Origin: Lactarius indigo
Taxonomy: Eukaryota > Basidiomycota > Agaricomycetes > Russulales > Russulaceae
Direction: 5' to 3'
Assembly: GCA_025766275.1 (NCBI GenBank)
Contig: JAFKAC010000084.1
Span: 186,001-250,000 of the forward strand
Length of the DNA: 64,000 bases
Part shown: piece after piece, positions 9,940 to 20,286 of the stretch
Layout: each line of letters begins with the position of its first letter
Position numbering within the stretch: the stretch's first letter is position 1
Translations under genes and position numbers: made by a program
Notes under the pieces: model-generated
Databases searched by the model: none
The model's input: only the letters and a program-made list of their open reading frames with translations
What the model was told of the DNA's origin: nothing

Positions 9940-11166
9940 ATGTCCGCCACCGCCGCCGCTCCACCTACATCCACAGCTCCTGCTCCGCCCCCAACTCTTA
10001 ACGACTGCTTGCGCCTTATAAGTGATTTAGGCCAAGTAGTCGGCATACTTACACAAAAAGTCACGGACTTGACCGCACAAGTTTCAGCAACCGCGGCCAA
10101 GCCCAGCCCCAAGCACAAGGAAGTAGTGGCCCGTCCCAAAGCATGGGATGGGAAAGGCAACTCTACAGATGCCCGTCACTTCCTTGCAGCCTTCCACAAT
10201 TGGGCAGGCTCACAGCAGGACGCTATGAACACCTGGGACCCGGCCCAGGGCATGTACTTCTGGGCAGAAGACCGCTGGATCATGGCGGTTCTTAACCTTA
10301 TGGAAGGGGAAGCCAAGTCATGGGCTCTCCCCTACCTCGAACAACTTCAGCAGAACAATATCCCGTTCTCTGGCTCTTGGGACGAATTCGTCAAAGAATT
10401 CAATAGACGGTTTTCACCCCTTGACACCACAGAAACGGCGAGAGAGCAGCTGAAGAAGACAAAACAGGGCCGCGGATCGGTTGCAGAGTACCGATCCGTG
10501 TTCAAACAGTACTCTGGACAAACTGGATGGTCAAAAGCAGACCTCCACACTCGCTTCTACGACGGTCTTTCAGACCGTGTAAAAGATGCTCTTGCCTTGA
10601 CGGACAAGGCCCATGTCGACTTCGACGACCTCAAACAGGTCTCACAATCGCTAGATCAGCGACTGAGACAGAGGGACTCGGAGAAGAAGGGCGGTTCGTC
10701 CAGCCAGTCGATCTTGCCTGCAGGCAAGCCGTCTGATCCAGATGCGATGCAAGTAGACACCTCACGTCAGCAAGGATCCGGCACAAGCAAGCCCGCATCC
10801 GGTGGAAAGACCTGACAGGATTATCAAAAACACATGCAAGGCAAGTGTTACGGGTGTGGTTCTAAGGACCACTCAAAGAAGGATGGAAATCACGAACGCG
10901 ACGTGTGCCACCATTGTCAGAAGGTCGGACATAGGGCACCCGTCTGCATGCTCAAATTCATGGGGAAACCTGCCAAAGCGAAAGCTGCAGCCAGTAGTGA
11001 GGAGACCCCCTCCCAACCTTCTTCCAGTCAGTTGGTGGCTTCCACCGCCCAATCAAGTAATCCCGCACTGCCCAAAGCCAATACGTCCCAGGCAGACGTG
11101 GCAAAGTTATTGGCAGTGCTTACAGCCCAACAAGAGCAAATCAACGCTCTTAAGGCGGCTTTTTAG
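9940..11166 (+). pseudogene. Chromovirus gag (capsid and nucleocapsid) with one TGA
   Basis: From ATG 9940 the frame encodes a short coiled N-terminus and then the retrotransposon gag capsid domain (about residues 65-240, with WIMAVLNLMEGEA and FNRRFSPLD). An in-frame TGA sits at 10813-10815. The same frame continues into two zinc knuckles: a degenerate one, CYGCGSKDH with the last Cys replaced, and a complete one, CHHCQKVGHRAPVC. It ends at TAG 11164-11166. The TGA sits in a CGA-like context before the nucleocapsid, matching the other nonsense changes in the element. Pol overlaps its end in the -1 frame. Confidence 0.85.
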
Positions 11167-14100
11167 ATCCAGGGGTAGTCATAGCTGCGGACTCCCCCTG
11201 TAAAACAGATACGGTTGACTCGGCTTCATGTAGTTGTAAGATATGCCTACGATCTTGCCTCGTTTTGGACTCGGACCAATCTGTAATTCCTACGTACCAC
11301 TTTGTTTCTGCCTGTCATGTTGATAGTAGTGATGTCTCGGCTTCCTGTTCTGATTCTACATCTACATCTGCCTTGGAGATGAACAATAGTATTAGTGTTC
11401 CGATTGCTCCACAATTTGTAGCAGCGCCGCAAGTGATGATTTCTAATGCAGCGCTTTCCTCATGTATCATTCCCGAAACAAAAGATAGCAGATCTCATTT
11501 TCATATTTCTGTTGAACTACAAGGACGTCATTGTACTGTAAAAGTAGCAGCCATGGTAGACTCTGGAGCAACCTTGTTGTTCCTGGACAAGAAGTACGCT
11601 GACCGCCACAAGATGTTGCAAGTTCCACTGGAGCATCCCATTACTCTATACAATATCGATGGGACACTCAATGAAGCTGGCAGTATCACCCATAAAGTAA
11701 CACTCATCCTAAAAGTCGGTCCTAGTGCAGAAAAATTCGACTTCATGGTCACTTCACTAGGCCCAGAACGAGTTATATTGGGACTGCCTTGGCTAAGACA
11801 TCGGAACCCACACATAGATTGGCAGGAAGGCACTATGCGTCTCAACTCCAGCGCTGAAATAGCTGCACTGGAGATAGAGATAGAGGTGATGCGCATTATG
11901 GCGAACCGTATGGAACACCGCCGTCTCCTTGTGGAGAAAGTGTTGGACACAGTCTCTGATGAAGTTTTCTGTTTGGCCGGTTTCACGTACTCTCAGCAGA
12001 TTGCCGAGAAGGCAATAACCTCCAAACCTAAGAAAACCTTTGAAGAGATGGTCCCCGAGTACTATCGTGACTTCGCAAAAGTTTTCTCCGAGGAAGAATC
12101 CCAGAGACTCCCTGAGCATCAGCCATGGGACCACGCCATAGACTTAGAACCAGATGCAGTTAAACACTGGAAAGTCAAGACGTACCCCATGTCACCAAGC
12201 GAGCAAGTGGAACTGGACAAATTCTTAGATGAACACATAGGGAAAGGATATTTAGTACCATCTAAATCACCTATGGCATCCCCTGTGTTCTTCATAAAGA
12301 AGAAAGACGGTAAACTCTGTCTGGTCCAAGACTATCGCCGTCTTAATAAGATTACTATTAAGAACCGATATCCACTTCCACTCGCCGCAGATATCATAAA
12401 TAGGCTCAAGGGAGCTCAATACTTCACTAAATTCGACGTTCGATGGGGGTATCATAATATCCGCATTAAAGAAGGCGACGAATGGAAGGGTGCCATTGTC
12501 ACCAATAGGGGTCTATATGAGCCAAAAGTCATGTATTTTGGCATGACTAATAGCCCCGCCACCTTCCAAGCCTTAATGAACGCCGTATTTGCTGATCTTA
12601 TCGCACAAGGAGAGGTCGCAGTATATATGGATGATATTCTCATCTATAGCAATAACCTTAAACACCATCGCAAAATCGTACACGAGGTGTTGGCACGGTT
12701 AGAGCAGTACGACCTCTATCTCAAACCTGAGAAGTGCAATTTTGAGAAGCAGGAAATGGAGTATCTTGGGATGATTATCCGACCTGGAGAAGTGCAGATG
12801 GACCCTGGCAAGGTCTCTGCAGTAAAGGAGTGGCCAACCCCGACTACGCTCAAAGAAGTAAGAGCGTTTATCGGGTTCGCCAATTTCTATAGAAGGTTCA
12901 TCAAGGACTTCGCGGCTATTGCGCGCCCCCTTCATGACCTTACTAAGAAAGACACTCCTTGGATCTGGCAGTCTGAACAGCAAAAAGCCTTCGATCTGTT
13001 GAAGGAACGTTTCGTACAAGAACCTATTCTTAAGGTTTATGATCCGAACCTTCCAACCAGAGTCAAGGTGGATGCTTCAGGGTTTGCTACTGGCAGTATT
13101 TTAACTCAGAAATACCCGGACGGTCTCTGGCACCCTATTGTGTATCGCTCACAGTCCATGAGCAAGGAAGAACGCAATTATGAGATCTATGACAGAGAAA
13201 TGCTCGGCTTAATCCGTGCCCTAGAGGACTGGAGACATTTCCTCGAAGGCATCTCCTTTGAAGTAATCACCGACCATAAGAATATGGAATGGTGGGCAAC
13301 CATGAAAGACTTAAACAGGCGCCAAGCTAGATGGGCCCTATTCCTAAGTCGGTTTGCCTTCAAAATTACTTATAAGAAAGGAGAATCCATGCAAGCCAAC
13401 GCATTAAGTCATTTCTCATGAGACCAAGTCCGAGATTCTGAAGATAACCGCCAGATTCAGGTGTTAAAACCTGAGCATTTCCTAGCTGCCACTAAAGCGC
13501 ACTTTGTCCCTGAAATAGACTCCCTAGGGAGCCGCATTAAGCTCACATCTATCAGAGAAGCTGAAGTAATAGAGGGTCTTAAAAGTATCTCTAAAACTGC
13601 TCCTAAAGCTCTCACCGATGGCGTCTTAATGTGGGAAGAAGAAGATGGTTTCGTATATCATCGGGGTAAATTATACGTCCCAAATGATCGCGCCCTTTGT
13701 AGGGACGTGGTAAAGTCTTGCCACGATTCGGTCACTACCGGACACCCTGGGAAGAACAGAACTATAGAGCTAGTCAGTCGCTACTACTGGTGGCCACGCA
13801 TGTCAGGCTTCATTGCCTCATACGTAGAAGGATGCGATCGTCGCCAATGGTATCGCAAAGATTTGCACCCCAAAGCACCCATTCAGCCGCAAGAAGTACC
13901 TGAGGGACCTTGGCAGATAGTTGGAGTCGATCTAATCGGTCCACTACCTATGTCACATGGGAAAGATATGATCTTAAATATCATAGATCATTACACAAAA
14001 CAGATTCATCTGTTCCCTGTGACCTCTCAAATTATGGCTGATGGGGTGGCATCCATCTACTTTGAGCAAGTCTTCCCCCTGCACAGGATTCCTTGCAAAG

Positions 14101-15050
14101 TCATAAGCGATAGAGGACCCCAATTTGCAGCATGAAGTATGCGTGCCCTTTACAAGCGACTTGGAATAGACGCAGGTCTAACTACAGCCTATCACCCTCA
14201 AGCTAATGGACAGGTCGAGTGCAAAAATCAAGAAGTTGAAATATATTTGCGCATGTTCATTAGTAAGAGACAGGATGATTGGGCAGACCTGCTTCCCACA
14301 GCAGAATTCATAATCAATAGTAGACTCAACTCAGCCACGGGTCATACCCCCTTTGAGTTACTATATGGCTTCACACCTGACTTTACAATTCCTGCCGGGA
14401 GACCCACGGGTATTCCACTGCTTGACAAGCGCCTTCAGCACTTAGTTTCCACTTGCAAGGATGCAGAGGCAGCTCTACGCCTAAGTAAAAGGTGAATGCA
14501 GACAGACGTTGAACAAAGGACTAAGCCATATTCCTTTAACGTTGGGGATAAAGTTTGGTTGCAAGCAAAGCAGATAAAGATACATCAGCAGTCGTCCAAA
14601 CTGGGACCAAAGCAACTTGGCCCGTTTGAAGTCACCAAAGTTATAAGTGATGTCGACTACAAGCTTGCACTACCCCCTGCATTACGAATCCATGATGTAT
14701 TTCATGTAGACCGTCTCGCTCCTTATAAAGGAAATGAAGTCAATGGGCTCACGCCTCCACCACCCGATCCAGTAACGGTCGAGGGAGAAGAAGAGTACGA
14801 AGTTGACCATATAAGAGATTCCAAACTCTTTGGTCGTACTTTAAAATACCTCGTTCGTTGGAAAGGATACGGTGAGGGTGAGGACACATGGGAACCGGCT
14901 AAAAATCTAGCGCATGCCCCTGAAGTGGTTAAGGAATTCCATTCCTCAAACCCGGGCGCACCTAGAAAAATAGCGGCTCTTGTTTACGCGTCCTTACCTT
15001 GGCAAGCTCATCATGTGGATACACTGGCCAACGCGGACGTCGACCCTTAA
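11154..15050 (+). pseudogene. Chromovirus pol: protease, RT, RNase H, integrase, chromodomain
   Basis: The pol frame opens just after TAA 11151-11153. In order it encodes protease (MVDSGATLLF, about 11555), reverse transcriptase (VQDYRRLN and YMDD at 12623-12634), RNase H (KVDASGFATGS), integrase and a C-terminal chromodomain (YLVRWKGYGEGEDTWEP, about 14850-14900). The integrase zinc-binding domain has both His but reads GCDRRQW, so the second Cys is Arg. The DDE residues are present (VGVDLIGP, ISDRGPQF, GQVECKNQE). In-frame TGA codons at 13419, 14133 and 14493 interrupt it, each where Arg CGA is plausible. Chromodomains of this class guide integration to particular chromatin. No ATG is needed if pol is made by -1 frameshifting. 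Confidence 0.92.
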
Positions 15051-15059
15051 GGAGGGGGG
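15049..15059 (+). promoter_or_regulatory. Polypurine tract of the chromovirus
   Basis: AAGGAGGGGGG lies four bases before the 3' LTR and directly overlaps the pol stop region. Its position and composition fit the plus-strand DNA primer of LTR retrotransposons. Confidence 0.75.
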
Positions 15060-15062
15060 TGA

Positions 15063-15840
15063 TGTCACAGATGCTCTATTTTTGCCTTATTTTTCTGTAT
15101 TTTTATGGATTTATTGGGTAGAAGATACGAGGCTCTACGTTGTGTCAACACATCCAAGCCCTTATCATAAGATATGATAAGATGGTTAGTCACGTGATGT
15201 CAACATGTGCACCTACAAGCACGTGACCCTGGGATAGTAACTTCCTTATTGGATGTTACCTCTTTAGGTCACCTCCCCATTAAGTAAAGGAGTTTCTCAT
15301 TGGACGATAAGCAGGGAACATTCTAGATAGTTCTAGGCTACGTTGTCATAGGGTTGTGACTCATAAGATAAGGACACGTCATTGTTCTGTCAGCGTTAAT
15401 GACTGTGCATCAGTCAGCATAATAGATAACGCTATTATTAGACACGACGCGTCAGCGTCTGACTCATTACTATTACATGTACCTTTAGTAACAAGGTTCT
15501 ATAGTAATTCAAACTCAGCCACAGCATAGTATATAGACCCTCATGTAGCGTCCTGAGTGGAACCAACTTGTCCTCTTGGTTCTCCACTCAGGTGCGCATT
15601 CCCTTGTATTTCCCTTACTCTTCACCAATGTTAACTTGTCCTCTTGGTTCTCCACTCAGCGTGCCACTGCGTGATCACCTTGCCTTTGACCTTGCATAAA
15701 GGTCTTACGTGTGCATACCCTCCGCAGTGACTGTACATTCGGCGTGTGACTTGTCTCCGCACTAGGCTTGAGCGTGTTACCAGTTCAGTTCACTAACACT
15801 TCCCTTGGTCTAGTTGTACGCGATAAGTCATACCGCTACA
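15063..15840 (+). repeat. 3' LTR of the chromovirus
   Basis: It has the same 778-bp length as the 5' LTR. I count ten differences, all transitions, and eight of them are a CpG in one copy and TpG or CpA in the other (for example TACGTTG versus TACATTG, twice). It is followed by the GGATT target duplication and then resumes the hAT transposase codons. Confidence 0.92.
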
Positions 15841-16800
15841 GGATTCAGAATACATTGAGAGGTCTAAACAGATCATGCTCAACCTTGCAAGTATTTGACT
15901 TTTTTTTCCCATTCTTGCATTAACCATCTGTCCCAGATGCACAAGTATCACGAACAAGACCCATCTATTGTGCAGCCCACTCAAACCGTTGCCTGTCCCA
16001 AGCTTCCATCATATGCGAAGACATTGACGTGCTTCAAACTCAAAGATCACCCTATTTACCCCAGGCTCAATAGTTCAGAACTGATGGGGGCTGTTGACGA
16101 CAAATTCACAAAGTACATCTCAGGTCCATTGACGTCGGACAAGACCAACATCCTGGTCTACTGGGAGGTAAGTCCCATGTCCCACTCAATCATGTTAGCA
16201 CCAACAACTTGCACTACCGTCAGGCCCACAAGTCAGAATTCCCTACCCTCTTTGCCATCACCATGGACTACCTTCCAATTCAGGCATCTTCTGTCCTATG
16301 CAAGCATGTGTTTTCATCAGCTTCAGAGACCAATACCAAGAAACAAAATCGGATCACCGCACCCTTAATGGAGGCTCTGCAAATGCTGAAGTTTCTGCTG
16401 AAGAAGCAGCATCTAGACTTTATGGCCAGTTGGATGACCCTGGAAGATGTGATGCTGGGAGCAACCAGGATGGAGGAAGACTCTCAGCTGATGATCACGC
16501 TCAACTCTTTGTTGGATGGTGACATCGAAGTGGCAAGGGATGAGCTACTTGGTGATGATATGAAGAACCACAACACTTGAACTCATACATATTACATTCC
16601 CAATACTTGTACCTTGAAGCTCTGAAATCACAATAATAGGTGCCCTCTTCTTGGTGGGAAACTGTGGGAATGTCCTGTTAGAGTTCTAACTAGCACTGAC
16701 CATTTGTTTTTCTCATTCCATTTTCACCCTCTCACTTAAATCCCTGTCTTTTTTTTCTTTTAATTTGTACTTCTGGGTCGACCCAAAAACTCCCATCTCC

Positions 16801-17877
16801 ATGTCAGATTCAGACAGGACACATCTAAATAGGCAGCAGCCTAGTATAGTTCGCATACATGGAAGGTATAGAATGGGGAAGTTACTGGGCTGTGGCACTT
16901 CCGGTGAGCCATTCTGATTCAGGCCTTTCAATTGTTCTCAACCCTCTAGGGGATGTCTACCTAGGACAGGATATCAAAACGGGGCAGGACATCACCCTCA
17001 AACTTGAACATATCCAAACGCGAACCCCTAGGCTCTATCACAAGCATACCATCTACAAGACCCTTGCTAACATGCCAGGCATCCCTGCCGTGCATTGGTA
17101 TGGTAAAGAGGTCCCCTACAACGTGATGGTTCTCGATCGCCTCGGCCTTACGTTAGAAGAGGTGATAACCAAGTGCCACAACATAAACTTGGTGTTCTTG
17201 TATGCCAGCCAAATGGTATTTTCTGTCTGATCCACGCTCCAGATATATAACTTATACACCTGCTCTTTTTACAGCTCTCATGTCTTGAATCACTCCACGA
17301 ATGAAGCTACATCCATCGAGATGTCAAACCTACAAACTTCATGACAGGCATTGGGGAGCCAAACAGCCGGGTATTTCTGATTGACTTCAGCTTGGCCCAA
17401 CACTTTCATGATCCCTCTACCTGTCAACACATTCTGCTGGTTTCTGGGCTCAAGATTGTGGGCACCATCACCTTTACCTCAATCAACAGTCATTCAGGGC
17501 AGACACAATCACACCACAACGATCTTGAATCCCTTGTCTATTGTATAGTCTACTTATGTCACGGTCGCTTACCTTGGCAGGACATTATCAAGGGGCACTC
17601 CATTGAGCACTATGGAGTGTCCATTCTCGAGAAGAAGATTGCCTCCATCAATACTCTTTGCCAAGGCTTACCTGCACCCTTCCTCACATTTACAAAGCAT
17701 ATCCAATCACTCGGCTTCGATGAGAAGCTGCAGTACGACTACCTTCACACTCTCCTCACACAATGCTCAGCTCACAGATTGAATGAGGACATGTCAAACC
17801 CCGTTACCACATCACCTTCCTTCAGCAAACATAGTCTCCCTGCTAACTGCTCCTTGCCATCCAGTGGCCAAATGTGA
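16801..17877 (+). pseudogene. Casein kinase 1-like protein, broken by a TGA
   Basis: ATG 16801 begins MSDSDRTHLNRQQPSIVRIH and leads into a CK1-like N-lobe (YRMGKLLGCGTSG, then DVYLGQDIKTGQDITLKLE). GT...AG introns are visible at 16904-16949 and 17216-17274. After the second intron comes LESLHE, a TGA at 17302-17304, then SYIHRDVKPTNF, the catalytic loop with HRD intact. The next motif is LIDFSLAQHF, where CK1 kinases have DFG, so the magnesium-binding motif is altered. The rest (NDLESLVYCIVYL) is typical of the CK1 C-lobe. The TGA replaces a likely Arg CGA, as in the surrounding elements. It lies between the hAT transposase and a candidate hAT end, so it may be a captured or simply neighbouring gene. 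Confidence 0.75.
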
Positions 17878-18245
17878 GTCATATTTTTGTTACTCAGTGT
17901 CGCCTGAGTTGATGATGAGAACACGCAGTTTACATTCATCTGGATGCTTGGCAAATGTTCCCATGATTACAAGGTCATCGTTGGTGTGTTGAGGGTGTAT
18001 TATGACTGGACATATACCTTGCATGTTGTATCCTTCCCCTGTAGTTTGTATACCTCGCTACAGTGCTGTGTAGGGACTTTTACAATTTAGTTACATTTCA
18101 GACGTGGCTTATTGTTTCGAGCCATTGGCTCAGAGCAAATTAGCCATGAATTTTAGCCGGGGCTTGGCTCCATATGTAAGCCCCCATTATGGGCTTGCAT
18201 GGCTCAGCTTGGGCTAGCTCTGGCTCCTGGAGCCCCGCAACACTA
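17878..18245 (+). other. Gene-free stretch with a possible hAT 3' terminus
   Basis: No coding signal is seen. From about 18120 the sequence is rich in GGCT/AGCC words (GGCTTGGCTCC, GGGCTTGCATGGCTC, a GGCTCCTGGAGCC palindrome) and ends CCCCGCAACACTA. hAT elements often have such short subterminal repeats and TAGTGTTG-like ends, so this may be the 3' end of the hAT element. I found no matching left end near 4300-4550, and the truncated LTR starts immediately afterwards. Confidence 0.3.
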
Positions 18246-19355
18246 CACTGGGCTGACCAGTAAGACAGGAAGAGTGTAAGAGTGAAGTCAAGGGGGAGCC
18301 TGCACAGAGGCTAAGAGGGGAGTGACCCAAAGGAGGTAAGGGTCAAGGGTTCTGGGCTAAGGGCTTGAATGCTGAAGGAACTGAAGCACTCAAGGAGTCA
18401 ATGGAGATACAACACAGATGATTGATTAAGCCAAAGCTAAGGAGCTAATAGAATCAATGTGACGAGTGACGTGTGATGTGTAACACATGAGCGGCACTTG
18501 ATGCCCGGAAAAAGTTTAAGTTGAGATTCGAGTGAAGAGGGCGAGAAAATGAGAGCGCGAGCGATGATAGCACACAGAAGAATTTGAGAACAATTGGGTG
18601 TAGATTCCAGACCAACAGCAATACATTTTTATACTACTTAGCCAGTCCGAAATCGTAAGCGTCAGTTCGTAAGATATCATAAGACATCAATCCGTCGTAA
18701 AGTAATCGTATCGTCGTAAAGTAAAACGGGGTGGTAATCATAAGGATTCGTGGTTGTGGTCGTGATGGATAGAAACTGAGTCATAGAGGATGTGGATGAA
18801 GGGGAATTGAGACATCGCGGTGCTGTGAACATGTGGCCCCCTGCTCTTGTAACATGAGGCTCAGCGTGGCTCGTGCTTGATTTGTCTTGCGCCCTAGGAT
18901 TCATCAAACAAAAGTAATCGTAAACTGAGAAAGAAGAGGAGCTGCGTGTGTATAGTAATTGAGGTGCGAAACCCTGGGAAGTCCAAAGATTCAGCCCGAA
19001 CGCTTGCCCCTACCAAATATGCAGCTTGCGCATTCGGTCACGGAAGCACCGGCCCGAAACAGTCCGGGCGAGAGTAAGGCGGAATTCACCAGCTAAGGCA
19101 TACTACAGGGTCCCTTATATAGTACAGGTTTGCGCCTGAGCGCATAGTGCTACTGGTTGCTATAGATAGAGTAATGTGCTGGCAAGATGATGCTATTATT
19201 GTGTAAGATGGTGTTGTGCCAGCAAAGCAAGAGAAGGGTGAACAAGAATAGCACAGAAGGTGCTAGAACAATCAGATAAGGGGAAGCATAGGTTCAAGAA
19301 GGGGAATGGATCAGATAGGGACAGAAAAGGGAAGGTAACAGGGGAGTTCATGACA
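18246..19355. repeat. Second, truncated copy of the solo-LTR family, itself interrupted
   Basis: This copy aligns with the 5808-6545 LTR from CACTGGGCTGACC (position 6061 of that copy) to the CATGACA end, and lacks about the first 253 bases. Between GAGCTAA (18448) and GCTAAGG (19092) it carries an extra segment of 643 bp. Its right end joins gypsy copy C gag. Confidence 0.8.
18449..19091. mobile_element. Unclassified 643-bp insertion with GCTAA duplication
   Basis: This segment interrupts the LTR copy, and GCTAA is present on both sides (18444-18448 and 19092-19096), fitting a 5-bp target duplication. It starts TAGAATC and ends TTCACCA. If the first bases were originally TG it would look like a solo LTR of a fourth family. 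It has no coding potential that I recognise. Confidence 0.5.
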
Positions 19356-19786
19356 GCGGGCATGTTTCCTCTGCTAGGAGATTGTTGACTGTTGGAAGCT
19401 TCTTCTCCACTGATTCCTTTGTCGGTATATTCTTGGGCTTGTCCGTCAATAGGACTGTAGTCTGCGCGGCTGTTAAGCTCGTGTGCATCGATATTGCAAT
19501 TGTAGTTTCTTCCTGCTGGACTTACAATGTCCCAGTGATGATCTATGGGGTTCCACGTAGTTTCAGTCCAACAAAGGTGGTCAAAATTGAACTCAATGGG
19601 TCGAAAACAGTTGGGACCGTTAAACTCCATGAAGTATCCAGTGTCTTCTCCTCGTTCTCTCCACTGGGCTGCTCCCAGAAATCTTGTCGGTATGTTATGG
19701 TCTCCTCATCGTTCGAGGTGGTATGGACAGAAAGACGTCCACTGTTCTCTTGTCAAGTATGCCACATTGAAGGATCTTGGTCTTAA
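19356..19786 (-). pseudogene. Ty3/gypsy gag N-terminal part, copy C
   Basis: Read leftwards from the LTR, this encodes the same N-terminal gag domain as copies A and B (for example FNFDHLCW, NPIDHHWDI, GRNYNC, DYSPIDGQAQE). It keeps CGA at 19652-19654, where copies A and B have TGA. It has TGA at 19706-19708, where A and B have CGA. It is cut at 19355 by the truncated LTR. Confidence 0.75.
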
Positions 19787-20286
19787 TGTTATGCTCCACC
19801 GGCGTTAGTCCGACTTGGACTTTAAGTAGGTGTATTCGACTTAGCGAGGATAGGCGAATGGGGATCATGTGTCAACCCAATGCAGGCTGAACAGGGGCAC
19901 TTCGGGCACACACTGCAGCAAGGATGAAGAGGAATCTATCCCTCGGGTGGATAGAAGCGGAAGCACTCTTAGTCAAAGACTAAGGCAGACAAAAGATGAG
20001 TCAAGGTAGTGGATTTGAAGAAGACCAAGATGGAGATCCTTGGTCTTCTTGAACAACTATTTATACAGATACTCGCAGGCTTTAAAGTGCCGCTGGAACG
20101 ACCGAGAATCAATAGCGTAACTAGCTCAAACCCTAGTACAGCTATCCTAGGAACAAGTCATACATGAGTCACAATCACATGTGAACTACTATGCTGACTG
20201 ATGCAATGTAAGAGTCCATGATTAATACTACTATCAGGCTGTAGTCATAACCGGCCATGAGTTGTGATGATGTCTGTACCGTAATA
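19787..20286 (-). repeat. 5' LTR of gypsy copy C
   Basis: About 500 bp, homologous to LTR copies A and B. It has TATAAATAG and the AAGACCAAGAT inverted repeat around the predicted start, and the self-complementary primer-binding site follows it. The outer end reads TATTACGG instead of TGTTACGG. Confidence 0.75.

Larger units (their letters stand above)
7809..15845 (+). mobile_element. Near-complete Ty3/gypsy chromovirus inserted in the hAT gene
   Basis: The element spans 7814-15840. It has two 778-bp LTRs, a primer-binding site, gag, pol ending in a chromodomain, and a polypurine tract. Target duplications GGATT occur at 7809-7813 and 15841-15845. The order protease, reverse transcriptase, RNase H, integrase, chromodomain defines a metavirid chromovirus of the Tf1/sushi type. 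The LTRs differ at only ten positions (about 1.3 percent), so the insertion is fairly recent. Even so, four in-frame TGA codons and one frame disruption leave it unlikely to be autonomous. Confidence 0.92.
4551..16580 (+). pseudogene. hAT-superfamily transposase, interrupted by two LTR insertions
   Basis: The pieces join into one hAT transposase. The N-terminal exons begin at ATG 4551. A BED zinc finger at about 5140-5320 has CNAC and HLLVKH ligands. A FTTDIWSS segment with the first catalytic Asp ends at 5803, where a solo LTR splits the codons; coding resumes at 6551 with LHWIARTP. An HFTLDNASNN segment with the second Asp and a CYPHVINICTAHN segment follow. The chromovirus splits the gene at 7809. 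Beyond 15846 the C-terminal dimerisation domain (SEFPTLFAITMDYLP, KHVFSSASE) runs to a stop at 16578-16580. Several introns are visible. Removing both insertions with their duplications restores the frame across each junction, so the host element was coding when hit. Confidence 0.8.

Noticed and set aside
10527..11203. Alternative overlapping plus frames within gag
   Set aside because: They are out of frame with the capsid and zinc-knuckle motifs and have no family features.
11265..11270. Start of the pol frame at 11265
   Set aside because: The codon is TTG, and the frame is open upstream to 11154; pol is more likely made by frameshifting from gag.
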